Assembly (NCBI RefSeq): GCF_013408825.1
Contig: NZ_JACCBZ010000004.1
Span: forward strand, 1-64,000
Reading direction: 5' to 3'
DNA length: 64,000 bases
Source of the DNA: Mucilaginibacter tundrae
GTDB taxonomy: Bacteria; Bacteroidota; Bacteroidia; Sphingobacteriales; Sphingobacteriaceae
Shown here: in pieces, positions 34,329-42,863 of the stretch
Layout of the letters: each line of letters starts with the position of its first letter
Position numbering within the stretch: the first letter of the stretch is position 1
The notes under the pieces: generated by a model
Databases searched by the model: none
Told to the model about the DNA's origin: nothing
Seen by the model: the letters and a program-made list of their open reading frames with translations, nothing else
Position numbers and translations under genes: made by a program

Positions 34329-35192
34329 ATGAAAATTAAAATAATGTTACCGTTGCTCGTTATAGTAGCAGCGTTAACCCAGGGTTGTGTCAGCAATAAA
34401 AAATATGCCGAATTACAAACCAATTACAACAGGTTGCAGGATACAAACCGTAACCTGATGCAAAGCTACCAGGTTACCCAACAGGAATTGTCAGGCTCCA
34501 AAAGTCGTGTCAGGAGTTTAGAAGAACAAATTGAGGCGGCAAAAGCAAATGCCGCCGCTTTACAGAGCGCGTTGAGCCAATGTTTAGCAGGCAACAATCA
34601 GGGCAATGTGAATATTGCAAAATTGGCTGATCAAATAAGCGCCTCAAGTAAATACATTCAGCATTTGGTTGAATTGAAAAACAAGAGCGACTCGCTTAAT
34701 ATGGTACTTACCAATAATTTAACACGCTCTTTAACGCCGGATGAAACAAAAGATGTGGATATAAAAGTACTTAAAGGAGTAGTTTATATCTCATTAGCTG
34801 ACAATATGCTTTATAAATCAGGTAGTTATGAAATTTCAAATAAGGCTGGCGAGACCCTAAGTAAGATAGCCAAGATCATTAATGATTACTCAACCTATGA
34901 TGTGCTGATTGAGGGTAATACAGATAATGTACCGATTTCGCAACAGAATATCCGCAATAATTGGGACTTAAGCGCTTTACGTGCATCGTCAGTGGTACAG
35001 GCTTTACAAAATACCTACGGTGTTGATCCTAAACGCTTAACAGCAGGCGGTCGTGGAGAATACAATCCTATTGCAGATAACAGTACACCTAGTGGCAAAG
35101 CCCAAAACAGACGTACACAAATTATCATCACTCCTAAGCTAGATCAGTTTATGACTTTGATTGGTAAAGATCCGAATGCCCCGGCTCAATAA
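34329..35192 (+). CDS. OmpA-family peptidoglycan-binding lipoprotein
   Basis: 287 residues. Lipoprotein signal with lipobox LTQGC (Cys at 20), a coiled-coil region at about 25-85 (NRLQDTNRNLMQSYQVTQQEL, SRVRSLEEQIEAAKANAAAL), and a C-terminal OmpA domain (VLIEGNTDNVPI, NWDLSALRASSVVQAL, RGEYNPIADN, NRRTQIIITP). It should anchor the outer membrane to peptidoglycan. Terminator shared with the AlkB-like gene at 35211. Confidence 0.94.
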   Translation: MKIKIMLPLLVIVAALTQGCVSNKKYAELQTNYNRLQDTNRNLMQSYQVTQQELSGSKSRVRSLEEQIEAAKANAAALQSALSQCLAGNNQGNVNIAKLADQISASSKYIQHLVELKNKSDSLNMVLTNNLTRSLTPDETKDVDIKVLKGVVYISLADNMLYKSGSYEISNKAGETLSKIAKIINDYSTYDVLIEGNTDNVPISQQNIRNNWDLSALRASSVVQALQNTYGVDPKRLTAGGRGEYNPIADNSTPSGKAQNRRTQIIITPKLDQFMTLIGKDPNAPAQ

Positions 35193-35210
35193 TTAATAAG
35201 TTAATAATAA

Positions 35211-35237
35211 ACAGGCCTTGGTATTGCTAAGGCCTGT
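35211..35237. terminator. Bidirectional terminator between OmpA and AlkB genes
   Basis: ACAGGCCTT (35211-35219) pairs with AAGGCCTGT (35229-35237), flanked by A-rich and T-rich tails. Confidence 0.85.
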
Positions 35238-35241
35238 TTTA

Positions 35242-35850
35242 TTATCTCATCAGCCTAAAAGTTAAATTAACCCGAGGCTTCATAGGTTTAGTTGATTTAG
35301 CAATGCGATGCTGCCAACCTTCCTGGAATCCCTCTTTCATCAGCAGGTATGATCCGTTCTCCAATGTTACCGAATATTTGATCTGATGATCTTCCTTATT
35401 TCGGATATCGAAGTTCCGTTCCTGCCCAAAACTTACTGAACCAACAATGCGATTTCTGCCCGGTATGCCATCATTATCACTGTGCCAGCTTACCGAATCA
35501 TTTCCATCACGGTAATAATTAAGTAACACGCTATCGAATTTAACTCCGGCTAAGGGCTCTATTTTTGATTTGATCTCTAATAATTCTTTTGTCCATATTA
35601 ACGGTCTTGCATTACTGCCAGATATTGAATAATCAACGTCGGGATCGCCATACCAAACCGTTAGGCGTGGTGTTATAACCTCTTTACCATACATTAAAAC
35701 AGATTTTTGTTGCCATGGCATCTTGTTAATAAATTTTTGCATGTAGAAGTTGCTCTCGTTTTCATTAAATAAGCCCGGTACATAATCCACCAATTCCGCC
35801 GGTATGTTAGCGGAAGGCCCTGCATCGGTAAAAAAATTAAGCTGTGTCAT
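35242..35850 (-). CDS. AlkB-like 2-oxoglutarate/Fe(II) dioxygenase
   Basis: 202 residues. Double-stranded beta-helix dioxygenase with SVSWHSDNDGIPG (HxD iron ligands), the distal His in GWQHRIAKS, and the 2-oxoglutarate Arg in KPRVNLTFRLM; also YNDGxSxH-like NYYRDGNDSVSWH. This is the AlkB-homologue type (about 200 residues) that removes alkyl groups from DNA or RNA bases. Stand-alone gene, convergent with the OmpA lipoprotein. Confidence 0.93.
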   Translation of the reverse strand: MTQLNFFTDAGPSANIPAELVDYVPGLFNENESNFYMQKFINKMPWQQKSVLMYGKEVITPRLTVWYGDPDVDYSISGSNARPLIWTKELLEIKSKIEPLAGVKFDSVLLNYYRDGNDSVSWHSDNDGIPGRNRIVGSVSFGQERNFDIRNKEDHQIKYSVTLENGSYLLMKEGFQEGWQHRIAKSTKPMKPRVNLTFRLMR

Positions 35851-35939
35851 AGGTAATACTTATCAAACTAAATGCCACGCATAATTTGTTACGGTACAAT
35901 TGTTGCACCATAGTTTGTATACAATTTAATGTATTTATT

Positions 35940-36119
35940 ATGAAAGCACAGAATTCAAAAAACAACAACAATGGGCAGGGTAAACCGACATCTGATCGTG
36001 CGTTTACTAATCAAAATGAAAGATTGAAAGAGCAAGGCATCAGCAATTCAGGAGGGCAACGCTCGGATGTAACATCAAACAAATACAGTGCTCATAAACC
36101 CGAGCATAAAAAGAAATAA
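35940..36119 (+). CDS. Small hydrophilic protein
   Basis: 59 residues from ATG 35940 (MKAQNSKNNNNGQGKPTSDR), rich in Asn, Gly, Lys and His, ending HKPEHKKK. Likely disordered, with no recognised family. A terminator follows 6 bp after the stop, which supports a real gene. Could be a nucleic-acid-associated or stress protein; function unknown. Confidence 0.6.
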   Translation: MKAQNSKNNNNGQGKPTSDRAFTNQNERLKEQGISNSGGQRSDVTSNKYSAHKPEHKKK

Positions 36120-36124
36120 GCATA

Positions 36125-36152
36125 AAAGCCCCTTAATTTATTAAGGGGCTTT
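36125..36152 (+). terminator. Rho-independent terminator
   Basis: AAAGCCCCTTAA, loop TTTA, exact complement, then TATTTTT. Confidence 0.9.
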
Positions 36153-36192
36153 ATTTTTGGCTTTATAAATTATTTATACTCTTGATGTTATA

Positions 36193-36211
36193 ATACCAAT
36201 TGGTATATTTG
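36193..36211 (+). promoter_or_regulatory. TetR operator overlapping -7 box (module 2)
   Basis: ATACCAATTGGTAT (36193-36206) is a perfect palindrome overlapping the -7 box TATATTTG (36204-36211). The start codon ATG lies just 3 nt after the box, so the mRNA may be leaderless. Confidence 0.75.
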
Positions 36212-36214
36212 TAT

Positions 36215-36817
36215 ATGGAAAATAAACTGTCAAAAGCCGACCGCACACGCCAGTTCATTATTGAAACTACAGCAGGCATTTTTAATACTAAAGGATATGC
36301 AGGCACATCAATGTCTGATCTTACTGAAGCCACAGGTTTAACCAAGGGTAGTATCTATGGCAACTTTGGGAATAAGGAAGATGTGGCACTTGCCGTGTTC
36401 GACCATAATTATGCTAAGGTTAGCGGCTTAATTCAGCAACGCATACAATCCGCTAAAACCTATCATGATAAATTAATGGTGTATGCCCAGGTGTATGATC
36501 AGTTTACCCGCGGTAGTTTCCCGGTAGGAGGCTGCCCAATTTTAAATACTGCTGTTGAGGCTGATGATACTAATAGTTTATTAAAGGATCGCGCTGCTAA
36601 AGCCATTTTAAAATGGAAAAAAGGCGTGCAGGACCTGATACAAGCCGGTGTTGATGCGGGCGAATTTAAACAAGGACTAGATCATTCACGCATTGCTTTA
36701 TCAATAATTGCTTTGGTTGAAGGTGGCATAATGATAAGCAAAGTAACTAATAGTCAGTCTTGTTTGGATAAAATCCTGGTTACGGTTGAATCAATAATAA
36801 CCGAAATGAAAATGTAA
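36215..36817 (+). CDS. TetR-family repressor (module 2)
   Basis: 200 residues from ATG 36215. HTH at SMSDLTEATGLTKGSIYGNFGNKEDVALAV; C-terminal domain with GGCPILNTAVEADDTNSL, which matches GGCPIFNLAVESDDNN of the TetR at 23011. The two are paralogues in gene order too, each followed by a DltE-like SDR. Operators at 36193 and 36825 carry the same outer half-site as the module 1 operators. Confidence 0.95.
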   Translation: MENKLSKADRTRQFIIETTAGIFNTKGYAGTSMSDLTEATGLTKGSIYGNFGNKEDVALAVFDHNYAKVSGLIQQRIQSAKTYHDKLMVYAQVYDQFTRGSFPVGGCPILNTAVEADDTNSLLKDRAAKAILKWKKGVQDLIQAGVDAGEFKQGLDHSRIALSIIALVEGGIMISKVTNSQSCLDKILVTVESIITEMKM

Positions 36818-36824
36818 AAATTTG

Positions 36825-36856
36825 ACATAAAATATACCAATTGGTATATTTTATGT
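36825..36856. promoter_or_regulatory. 32-bp perfect palindromic operator (module 2 SDR promoter)
   Basis: Arms ACATAAAATATACCAA and its exact complement. CATAAAATATAC-n6-GTATATTTTATG is identical in half-sites and spacing to 22151-22180 of module 1; only the 6-nt centre differs (CAATTG against TAAAAA). Confidence 0.85.
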
Positions 36857-36892
36857 TTTAATATTGTGCTATTAAATTAACAACAATATAAA

Positions 36893-37633
36893 ATGAATAT
36901 TACTAATAAAACTATACTAATAACCGGCGGAGGATCGGGTATTGGTTTCGCTATCGCGAAATTACTAAGCGAAAAAAATAATCAGGTTATCATCACGGGT
37001 AGAACGGAAGCTAAGCTAAAAGAAGCTGCGGACAAATTAGCCAACGTAAGCTATTTTGCTACAGATGTTACCAAAGCAGATGATGTGACCAAACTGGTTG
37101 CTTATCTGCAACAAAATCATCCCAGCCTAAGTGTTGTGATAAACAATGCAGGACAGGCTTATATGTACGAATTGGACAATGCTCCAGCGTTTGAGAATGC
37201 CGGTGCGGAAATAGATACTAACTATTTATCAGTTATTCGTTTAATTGACAAACTATTGCCTGCGCTTAAAGCACAGCCCGAAGCGGCTATTGTAAACGTT
37301 ACATCGGTATTAGCAATAGCGCCATCGCATGATGTGCCTACTTATTCCGCAAGTAAAGCTGCTTTGCATTCATACACACAAGCATTAAGGTATGGTTTAG
37401 AAAAAACATCAAACGTTAAAGTGTTTGAATTGATGCCACCACTGGTTGACACGAATTTCTCTGCAGAAATCGGCGGTAGCAATGGTATCCCGCCACAACA
37501 AGTTGCTGACGAGTTTTTAGCTGCTTTTGAATCGAATACTTTTGAGATCCATGTTGGTTTTACCGCGCAATTTCATGAAGCGTACCTGAAATCGCCGGCA
37601 GATGCTTTTGCCATGTTGAATGCGAGAAGGTAA
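36893..37633 (+). CDS. SDR-family oxidoreductase (DltE-like), TetR-controlled
   Basis: 246 residues. KTILITGGGSGIGFAIAKLL (TGxxxGIG), VVINNAGQAYMYE, YSASKAALHSYTQAL (Tyr-xxx-Lys) and ELMPPLVDTNFSAE. Paralogue of the SDR at 22202 in the same relation to a TetR gene. Separated from the TetR gene by 75 bp that carry the 32-bp operator, so it can be controlled separately. A terminator follows at 37675. Confidence 0.94.
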   Translation: MNITNKTILITGGGSGIGFAIAKLLSEKNNQVIITGRTEAKLKEAADKLANVSYFATDVTKADDVTKLVAYLQQNHPSLSVVINNAGQAYMYELDNAPAFENAGAEIDTNYLSVIRLIDKLLPALKAQPEAAIVNVTSVLAIAPSHDVPTYSASKAALHSYTQALRYGLEKTSNVKVFELMPPLVDTNFSAEIGGSNGIPPQQVADEFLAAFESNTFEIHVGFTAQFHEAYLKSPADAFAMLNARR

Positions 37634-37674
37634 AAGTACCGGGATTAAAAGATTATTTTTTTTGATAATTACAG

Positions 37675-37697
37675 AGGCTTGATGATATATCAGGCCT
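37675..37697 (+). terminator. Terminator after the SDR gene
   Basis: AGGCTTGAT (37675-37683) pairs with ATCAGGCCT (37689-37697, one G-U), followed by TTGTTTTT. Confidence 0.7.
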
Positions 37698-37711
37698 TTG
37701 TTTTTGGATTG

Positions 37712-39064
37712 TTAATTCGGGAACTGCATAACAAAAGATGACCCTACGCCTTCAGCGCTTTGCACCTGTATGTTTCCTTTATGCAACAGCATTATCTGCT
37801 TACACAGGCTTAAACCAATGCCGCTGCCAGTTTTACGGGTACTGAAGAATGGAATAAAAATCTTATCCAATAATTCCGGCGGAATGCCCAAGCCGTTATC
37901 GGTTACCTTAACTAAGGTTTTATTATTCTGAATTTCTGCGGAGAGAATGATATTTGGTTCTTCTCGGTCTTTTACCGCTTCAATAGCATTTACTACCAGG
38001 TTTATGAGCACTTGTTCAATCAGGTTAATATCTGCTTCAATTGCCAGAGTAGGATCGCGTAGTATTATTTCTAATTCGATGTTTTTTTTCTCCAAGGTAG
38101 GGCGCATTAAACTATTCAGATCTTCGAATAGGTTGCGTACCAATATTTTGGTAAGATCAAGCTTGGTGATTTTATTCAGGCTGCGATAGCTTTCAGTAAA
38201 TTTAAGCAGACCCTCGCTACGACGTTTAATGGTATCAATACCTAATTCCAGGTCCTCCAAATGAGCGCTCACTGGGCTATTGGCAATCTCCGGACTTTGT
38301 AAGCGGTTCTTTAAGGTGTCCGCTAATGATGAGATCGGCGCTACCGAGTTCATGATCTCGTGCGTCATTACATTCAATAGCTTTTGCCAGGCTTTTGATT
38401 CTGTTTCATCCAACGCCTCGCTCACGTTTTGAAAGGCTACCAACTTTGATACTTTACCATCGCTACGCAAAACGCTGGCGGTAATCAATATTTTAACCAA
38501 TTGTTGGTTACGGGTTATGCTTACAAGCTTGCTGTCGCCGGGTTTAATCGCCGATATTTCACGGTAAAGTTCAGGTTCTCTTTTTTCTAGAGAATTGATG
38601 GTTTTCAAATAAGGTACACCTAGTAATTTTTTAAAAGCTTCGTTTATCCAACCAGTTTCGCCGGTTTCTATTTCATAAGATAGGATACCGGTATCAACCA
38701 GTTCTAATATCTTTTGCAGGTATTGGTATTGTGTTTCCCGCTCGCGACTGATAGATTTAAAGGTTGAGTTAATATCATTAAACCCTTCACGTAACGGTTT
38801 TAATTCACTTGGCGCTCTCCGCACATCAAAATGCCTAGAAAAATCACGATAATGTATTGATTGAACAAACTGGTTAACCTCATCCTGTGCCTTCTTCTGA
38901 AATTGTATCAAATCCAATACCTCATAAACAAGCAGGGGGACAGTTATAGCCAGGTACAAAAACCATGTCGAGCCATTAACAACAATAAATGAGGTAGCCA
39001 GTAAGGTTATGAACAGGAAAAGTACCCGCAGCAATAGCCGCCATTCGTATCGTTTAAATATCAT
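37712..39064 (-). CDS. NtrB-like sensor histidine kinase
   Basis: 450 residues. Two membrane segments at about 12-50, a PAS-like region at about 115-200 (LELVDTGILSYEIETGETGW), HisKA with LNVMTHEIMNSVAPISSL, and HATPase with LINLVVNAIEAV, VTDNGLGIP and GSGIGLSLCKQI. The catalytic His follows the MTHEIMNS form typical of kinases paired with NtrC-type regulators in Bacteroidota. It overlaps the regulator gene by 11 bp. With the export locus on the opposite strand it likely senses envelope or drug stress. Confidence 0.93.
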   Translation of the reverse strand: MIFKRYEWRLLLRVLFLFITLLATSFIVVNGSTWFLYLAITVPLLVYEVLDLIQFQKKAQDEVNQFVQSIHYRDFSRHFDVRRAPSELKPLREGFNDINSTFKSISRERETQYQYLQKILELVDTGILSYEIETGETGWINEAFKKLLGVPYLKTINSLEKREPELYREISAIKPGDSKLVSITRNQQLVKILITASVLRSDGKVSKLVAFQNVSEALDETESKAWQKLLNVMTHEIMNSVAPISSLADTLKNRLQSPEIANSPVSAHLEDLELGIDTIKRRSEGLLKFTESYRSLNKITKLDLTKILVRNLFEDLNSLMRPTLEKKNIELEIILRDPTLAIEADINLIEQVLINLVVNAIEAVKDREEPNIILSAEIQNNKTLVKVTDNGLGIPPELLDKIFIPFFSTRKTGSGIGLSLCKQIMLLHKGNIQVQSAEGVGSSFVMQFPN

Positions 39065-40412
39065 ATTTGCTTAATCTTCGGTATAGCGCGGTACGTGTTA
39101 AGCCAAGTTCTTTGGCGGCGCGCGTAATATTACCACTATGCTTTTCAATTACCTTTAAAATGGCATTTTTTTCCATAGTGCTTAATGGCACATTATCCAT
39201 GTCAATATTAGATTTATCCGAAGGACTTTCTAATATCGAAAAGATCAGGTCATCTGCCCGCATAATATGGTCATCGGCCATAATTACAGCACGCTCAATA
39301 GTATATTGCAATTCGCGCACATTGCCGGGATAATTATACATCCTAAGCTTTTGCAAAGCTGCAGGCTCAAAATCCATGGCCGGTTTTAGGTATTTGGTGG
39401 CGTACAATTTGGCGAAGTGCTTGGCCAAAATCACAATATCCTCACTTCGGCGGCGCAACGGCGGCATATTTATCTCCACAGTATTTATACGATATATCAA
39501 ATCCTTGCGGAAACGGGTTTCATTAGCCAGTTCGCTTAGCGGTAAGTTAGTGGCACATATTAGCCTGATGTCAATATCAACAGCTTTGTTAGTCCCTAAA
39601 CGGGTTACCTGCCTGTTTTGCAGTACGGTTAATAGCTTTGCTTGCTGTTGCAGGGTAATATTGCCAATTTCATCCAAAAACAAAGTTCCGCCCTGGGCAT
39701 CTTCAAAACGACCGGTTCTATCTTCTCGTGCATCTGTAAAAGCGCCTTTTTTATGGCCGAACAGCTCACTTTCAAACAATGTATCCGTTAATGCGCCAAC
39801 ATCAACCTTAACAAAAGGTTTGTCGGCCCGTAATGATCTTTCATGGATCGCTTTTGCCATCAAATCCTTACCAGTACCATTTTCTCCCAATAACAAAATA
39901 TTGGCATCAGTAGGTGCTATCTTATTTACTTTATGAAATATATCCTGCATTACGTCAGATTCACCCAATATAGATGTCTCGCCTGTTGAACTTTTACCTG
40001 TAGCTTTTTTGGGTGTTGATCCTTCTTTTTTATCAAGCAGATCTTTGATCGTTTCAATCAACTTCTCGTTATGCCATGGCTTAACTACAAAATCATTCGC
40101 GCCTTCTTTTAGTGAACGTACCGCCAAATCAATATCACCATAAGCGGTAATCATAATCACGCAAACGTTGGGCTTCCACTCTTTAACCTTTCTAAGCCAG
40201 TATAGGCCTTCGTTGCCGGTGTTAATGGCGCTGTTGAAGTTCATATCCAGCAAAACCAAATCAATCTGGTTGCGCTGTAAAAGCGAATTCAGGTTTTCCG
40301 GATTTTTTTCAGTAATGATTTCCTGCGCTTCAGTTTTGAGCAGCAATTTAACAGCAGTTAACACATCTGTATCATCATCAACAATTAATATGGTGGCTTT
40401 TTTTAAAATCAT
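39054..40412 (-). CDS. NtrC-family sigma-54-dependent response regulator
   Basis: 452 residues. Receiver at about 8-125 with D12/D13, D56 (LVLLDMNFNS) and VVKPWHN; AAA+ domain with Walker A GENGTGKD, Walker B GGTLFLDEIGN and RLIC...ATN; C-terminal Fis-like HTH (NITRAAKELGLTRTALYRRL). The sigma-54 contact loop reads GAFTDA rather than GAFTGA. Divergent from the adaptor gene by about 345 bp. Probably activates the adaptor-permease operon through the element at 40624. Confidence 0.95.
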   Translation of the reverse strand: MILKKATILIVDDDTDVLTAVKLLLKTEAQEIITEKNPENLNSLLQRNQIDLVLLDMNFNSAINTGNEGLYWLRKVKEWKPNVCVIMITAYGDIDLAVRSLKEGANDFVVKPWHNEKLIETIKDLLDKKEGSTPKKATGKSSTGETSILGESDVMQDIFHKVNKIAPTDANILLLGENGTGKDLMAKAIHERSLRADKPFVKVDVGALTDTLFESELFGHKKGAFTDAREDRTGRFEDAQGGTLFLDEIGNITLQQQAKLLTVLQNRQVTRLGTNKAVDIDIRLICATNLPLSELANETRFRKDLIYRINTVEINMPPLRRRSEDIVILAKHFAKLYATKYLKPAMDFEPAALQKLRMYNYPGNVRELQYTIERAVIMADDHIMRADDLIFSILESPSDKSNIDMDNVPLSTMEKNAILKVIEKHSGNITRAAKELGLTRTALYRRLSKYDI

Positions 40413-40758
40413 TTTCTTTTGTTTGCTTCGCGGATATTAGGTTTTGTATTCTTTTGATAGTTATGCTCAAATTAGCTTTTCATTGTTTTAATTGCAAATA
40501 ATAAGTGCCGTTAACTATTGCTATAAATATAGGAGCTTATCATCTTATACCAAACAAGCAAAAAACCTGCGCCAAATCCAAATGCCTGTAAAACAGCTTT
40601 TTTACATAGTTTGCTTACATTACACTGTATCATAACCGAACACTTGCTGTAACAATAGCGTACGGTATGTTCGGATATTTTTCTTGTAAGGAACTGTAAT
40701 ACAGTGCCTTAATTTGTGGCATGTGATTGTATTAACAATAGTAAAATATATTATAACT
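40413..40758. promoter_or_regulatory. Divergent regulatory region with the element ACTGTATCATAACCGAAC
   Basis: The 18-bp string at 40624-40641 is identical to 57484-57501, upstream of the second ATPase, and scattered identity continues for about 25 bp (CTGT, TAGCG, GT). CCGAACA at 40636-40642 and TGTTCGG at 40668-40674 also form an inverted repeat. A possible -7-like TATGTTCG lies at 40666. Likely site for the NtrC-type regulator. Confidence 0.65.
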
Positions 40759-42012
40759 GTGGATAGAATTATAGAAAAAAAGAAGTGGAACAGTAAACGT
40801 ATTATGCTTATAACAGGTGTTACGGCGCTTATTGTATTAATCACTTTATGTATTGTTTTTGGTTCGGGTAAAAGCAAATTAACAGTTGATCCTGAACGTA
40901 TCACTATTAGCGAAGTTACTAAAGGGCCATTCCAGGAGTTTATCCCGGTTAATGGTGTGGTGCTGCCAATAACAACTATTTACTTAGATGCCGTTGAAGG
41001 CGGTAGGGTTGAAAAACTATTTGTTGAAGATGGTACAGACATGAAAAAAGGCGACCCGATCATGAAGCTATCCGATCTGGATCTTGAATTGAGCTTAGCT
41101 AATCAACAAACACAGGTATTTAACGTGTTAACACAAATGCAAATATCACGCGACCAGGCACAGCAAAATACCATCGGCAAATTACAAAACCTAAATGATG
41201 CTGATAACACTTTAAAAGAAGCCACTCGTTTATACACGCTCGATAAAAAATTATACGCTCAAAAGGCCATCGGTTTACAGGAATACCAGGTTGCGCTAAA
41301 TGCTTACGATTACGCGGTAAGCAAAAGAAAACTAAACGCGCAGATATTAAAACAGGATTCGACATCGGTAAAAGTTCAGGCACAACAATCGCAGGAGTCA
41401 TACAACAATATGAAAAATACGCTCGACCTGATGAAACAAAAAGTTGGTGACCTGATAGTGAAAGCCCCTGTTGATGGGCAGCTTACTTCAATGGATGCTG
41501 AAGTTGGGCAAAATATAAATAAAGGGGAACGTTTAGGTGAAATTGACGTCTTATCAGGATATAAGGTAAGAGTGAATATAGATGAACATTATCTCTCTCG
41601 GGTTTACAACGGATTAATGGGCGATTTTTCATTTGCTGATAAAACTTATAAACTGAAAATAAAAAAAGTATTTACACAGGTTACAAACGGGCAATTCCAG
41701 GTAGATATGGAGTTTGTAGGAGTAGTTCCAACGGGTATTAGAAGGGGCCAAACATTACAGATTAGGTTAGCCTTAAGTGACCAAACACAGGCGATGTTGG
41801 TACCTAAAGGAGGATTCTATCAAACTACAGGTGGTAATTGGATTTTTAAACTAAGTGCCGATGGTAAAACCGCTTATAAAGTTGATATACAACTAAACAG
41901 GCAAAATCCTGACTATTACGAAGTAACTAACGGCTTACAGCCGGGCGATAGAGTAGTTACATCAAGCTATGATACCTATGGCGATATGCAGGAACTGGTT
42001 TTGAGTAAATAA
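40759..42012 (+). CDS. Periplasmic adaptor (HlyD/MacA-like membrane fusion protein)
   Basis: 417 residues from GTG 40759, where the typical MDRIIEKKKWNSKRI start begins; an in-frame TTG at 40714 gives an implausible N-terminus. Membrane anchor at about 17-36, a lipoyl-like half (TIYLDAVEGGRVEKLFVEDG), a long coiled-coil hairpin at about 95-215, the second lipoyl half (VKAPVDGQLTSMDAEVGQNI) and a beta-barrel domain (GIRRGQTLQIRLAL). It should bridge inner-membrane permeases to the TolC-like channel. First gene of the export operon. Confidence 0.93.
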   Translation: MDRIIEKKKWNSKRIMLITGVTALIVLITLCIVFGSGKSKLTVDPERITISEVTKGPFQEFIPVNGVVLPITTIYLDAVEGGRVEKLFVEDGTDMKKGDPIMKLSDLDLELSLANQQTQVFNVLTQMQISRDQAQQNTIGKLQNLNDADNTLKEATRLYTLDKKLYAQKAIGLQEYQVALNAYDYAVSKRKLNAQILKQDSTSVKVQAQQSQESYNNMKNTLDLMKQKVGDLIVKAPVDGQLTSMDAEVGQNINKGERLGEIDVLSGYKVRVNIDEHYLSRVYNGLMGDFSFADKTYKLKIKKVFTQVTNGQFQVDMEFVGVVPTGIRRGQTLQIRLALSDQTQAMLVPKGGFYQTTGGNWIFKLSADGKTAYKVDIQLNRQNPDYYEVTNGLQPGDRVVTSSYDTYGDMQELVLSK

Positions 42013-42065
42013 CGAATTAAGAAATATAGAAAACACACACCCATTGGGAATATAAAAATACGGAA

Positions 42066-42743
42066 ATGATAAAAATTACCAATCTCGAAAAATTTTACCG
42101 TACCGAAGAGGTAGAAACCATTGCATTAAACAAACTATCCATGCATGTGGATACAGGCGAGTTCGTAGCTATCATGGGACCGTCTGGTTGCGGAAAATCA
42201 ACCTTGCTGAACATTTTAGGAATGCTTGACGACCCGGATGAAGGTAGCTATGTTTTTAATGATATTGAAGTAGCACATTTTAACGAACGTAAACGTGCTG
42301 ATCTGCGCAAGCACAACATTGGTTTCGTGTTTCAGAGTTTTAACCTGATTGATGAGCTTACTGTGTTTGAAAACGTAGAGCTGCCGTTGATTTACACTGG
42401 TGTACCAACAGGTGAGCGTGTAAAAAGAGTAGAAGAAGTGCTGGACAAAATGCAAATCATGCATCGTCGCAACCACTATCCGCAGCAGCTATCAGGTGGT
42501 CAGCAACAGCGTGTGGCTATTGCCCGTGCAGTAGTAAACAAACCAAAATTGATATTGGCGGATGAGCCAACCGGTAACCTTGACAGTAGCAACGGTAATG
42601 ATGTAATGGAACTGCTTACTGATTTAAATGAGCAAGGTACAACCATCATCATGGTAACACACTCTGAACATGATGCCCGTTACAGTCACCGCATCATCCG
42701 CCTATTGGATGGGCAGACGGTGATGGAAAACATCATGATATAA
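42066..42743 (+). CDS. MacB/LolD-type ABC transporter ATPase (first)
   Basis: 225 residues. Walker A GPSGCGKST, Q-loop FVFQSFNLIDELTV, signature LSGGQQQRVAIARAVV, Walker B LILADEPTGNLDS, switch His in VTHSEHD. Canonical sequence of the MacB/LolD/FtsE subfamily, consistent with energising FtsX-type permeases. The gene follows the adaptor by 53 bp and is followed by six permease genes; the gap before the first permease has a G-run that could pair with upstream CCCC. Confidence 0.95.
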   Translation: MIKITNLEKFYRTEEVETIALNKLSMHVDTGEFVAIMGPSGCGKSTLLNILGMLDDPDEGSYVFNDIEVAHFNERKRADLRKHNIGFVFQSFNLIDELTVFENVELPLIYTGVPTGERVKRVEEVLDKMQIMHRRNHYPQQLSGGQQQRVAIARAVVNKPKLILADEPTGNLDSSNGNDVMELLTDLNEQGTTIIMVTHSEHDARYSHRIIRLLDGQTVMENIMI

Positions 42744-42863
42744 AAATACTAATTGGTTTTTAGTTTATATAGTTAATTAATGAATGTCTCCGGTGCCCCT
42801 CTGTAAAAGGGGGGGGCAAGATGGAGAAAATTAAGTAATCGAATAGAAATAAAAGATATTACC

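Noticed and set aside
39376..39936. 186-codon open frame opposite the NtrC-type gene
   Set aside because: Antisense shadow of a clearly conserved gene, with no start context or domains.
40700..40735. Possible sigma-54 promoter (TGGCATGTGATTGT)
   Set aside because: Spacing between GG and the -12 motif is one base short and the final GC is missing.
42794..42818. TGCCCC/GGGGCA pairing between first ATPase and permease 1
   Set aside because: Six-bp stem without T-run; too weak to call an attenuator.
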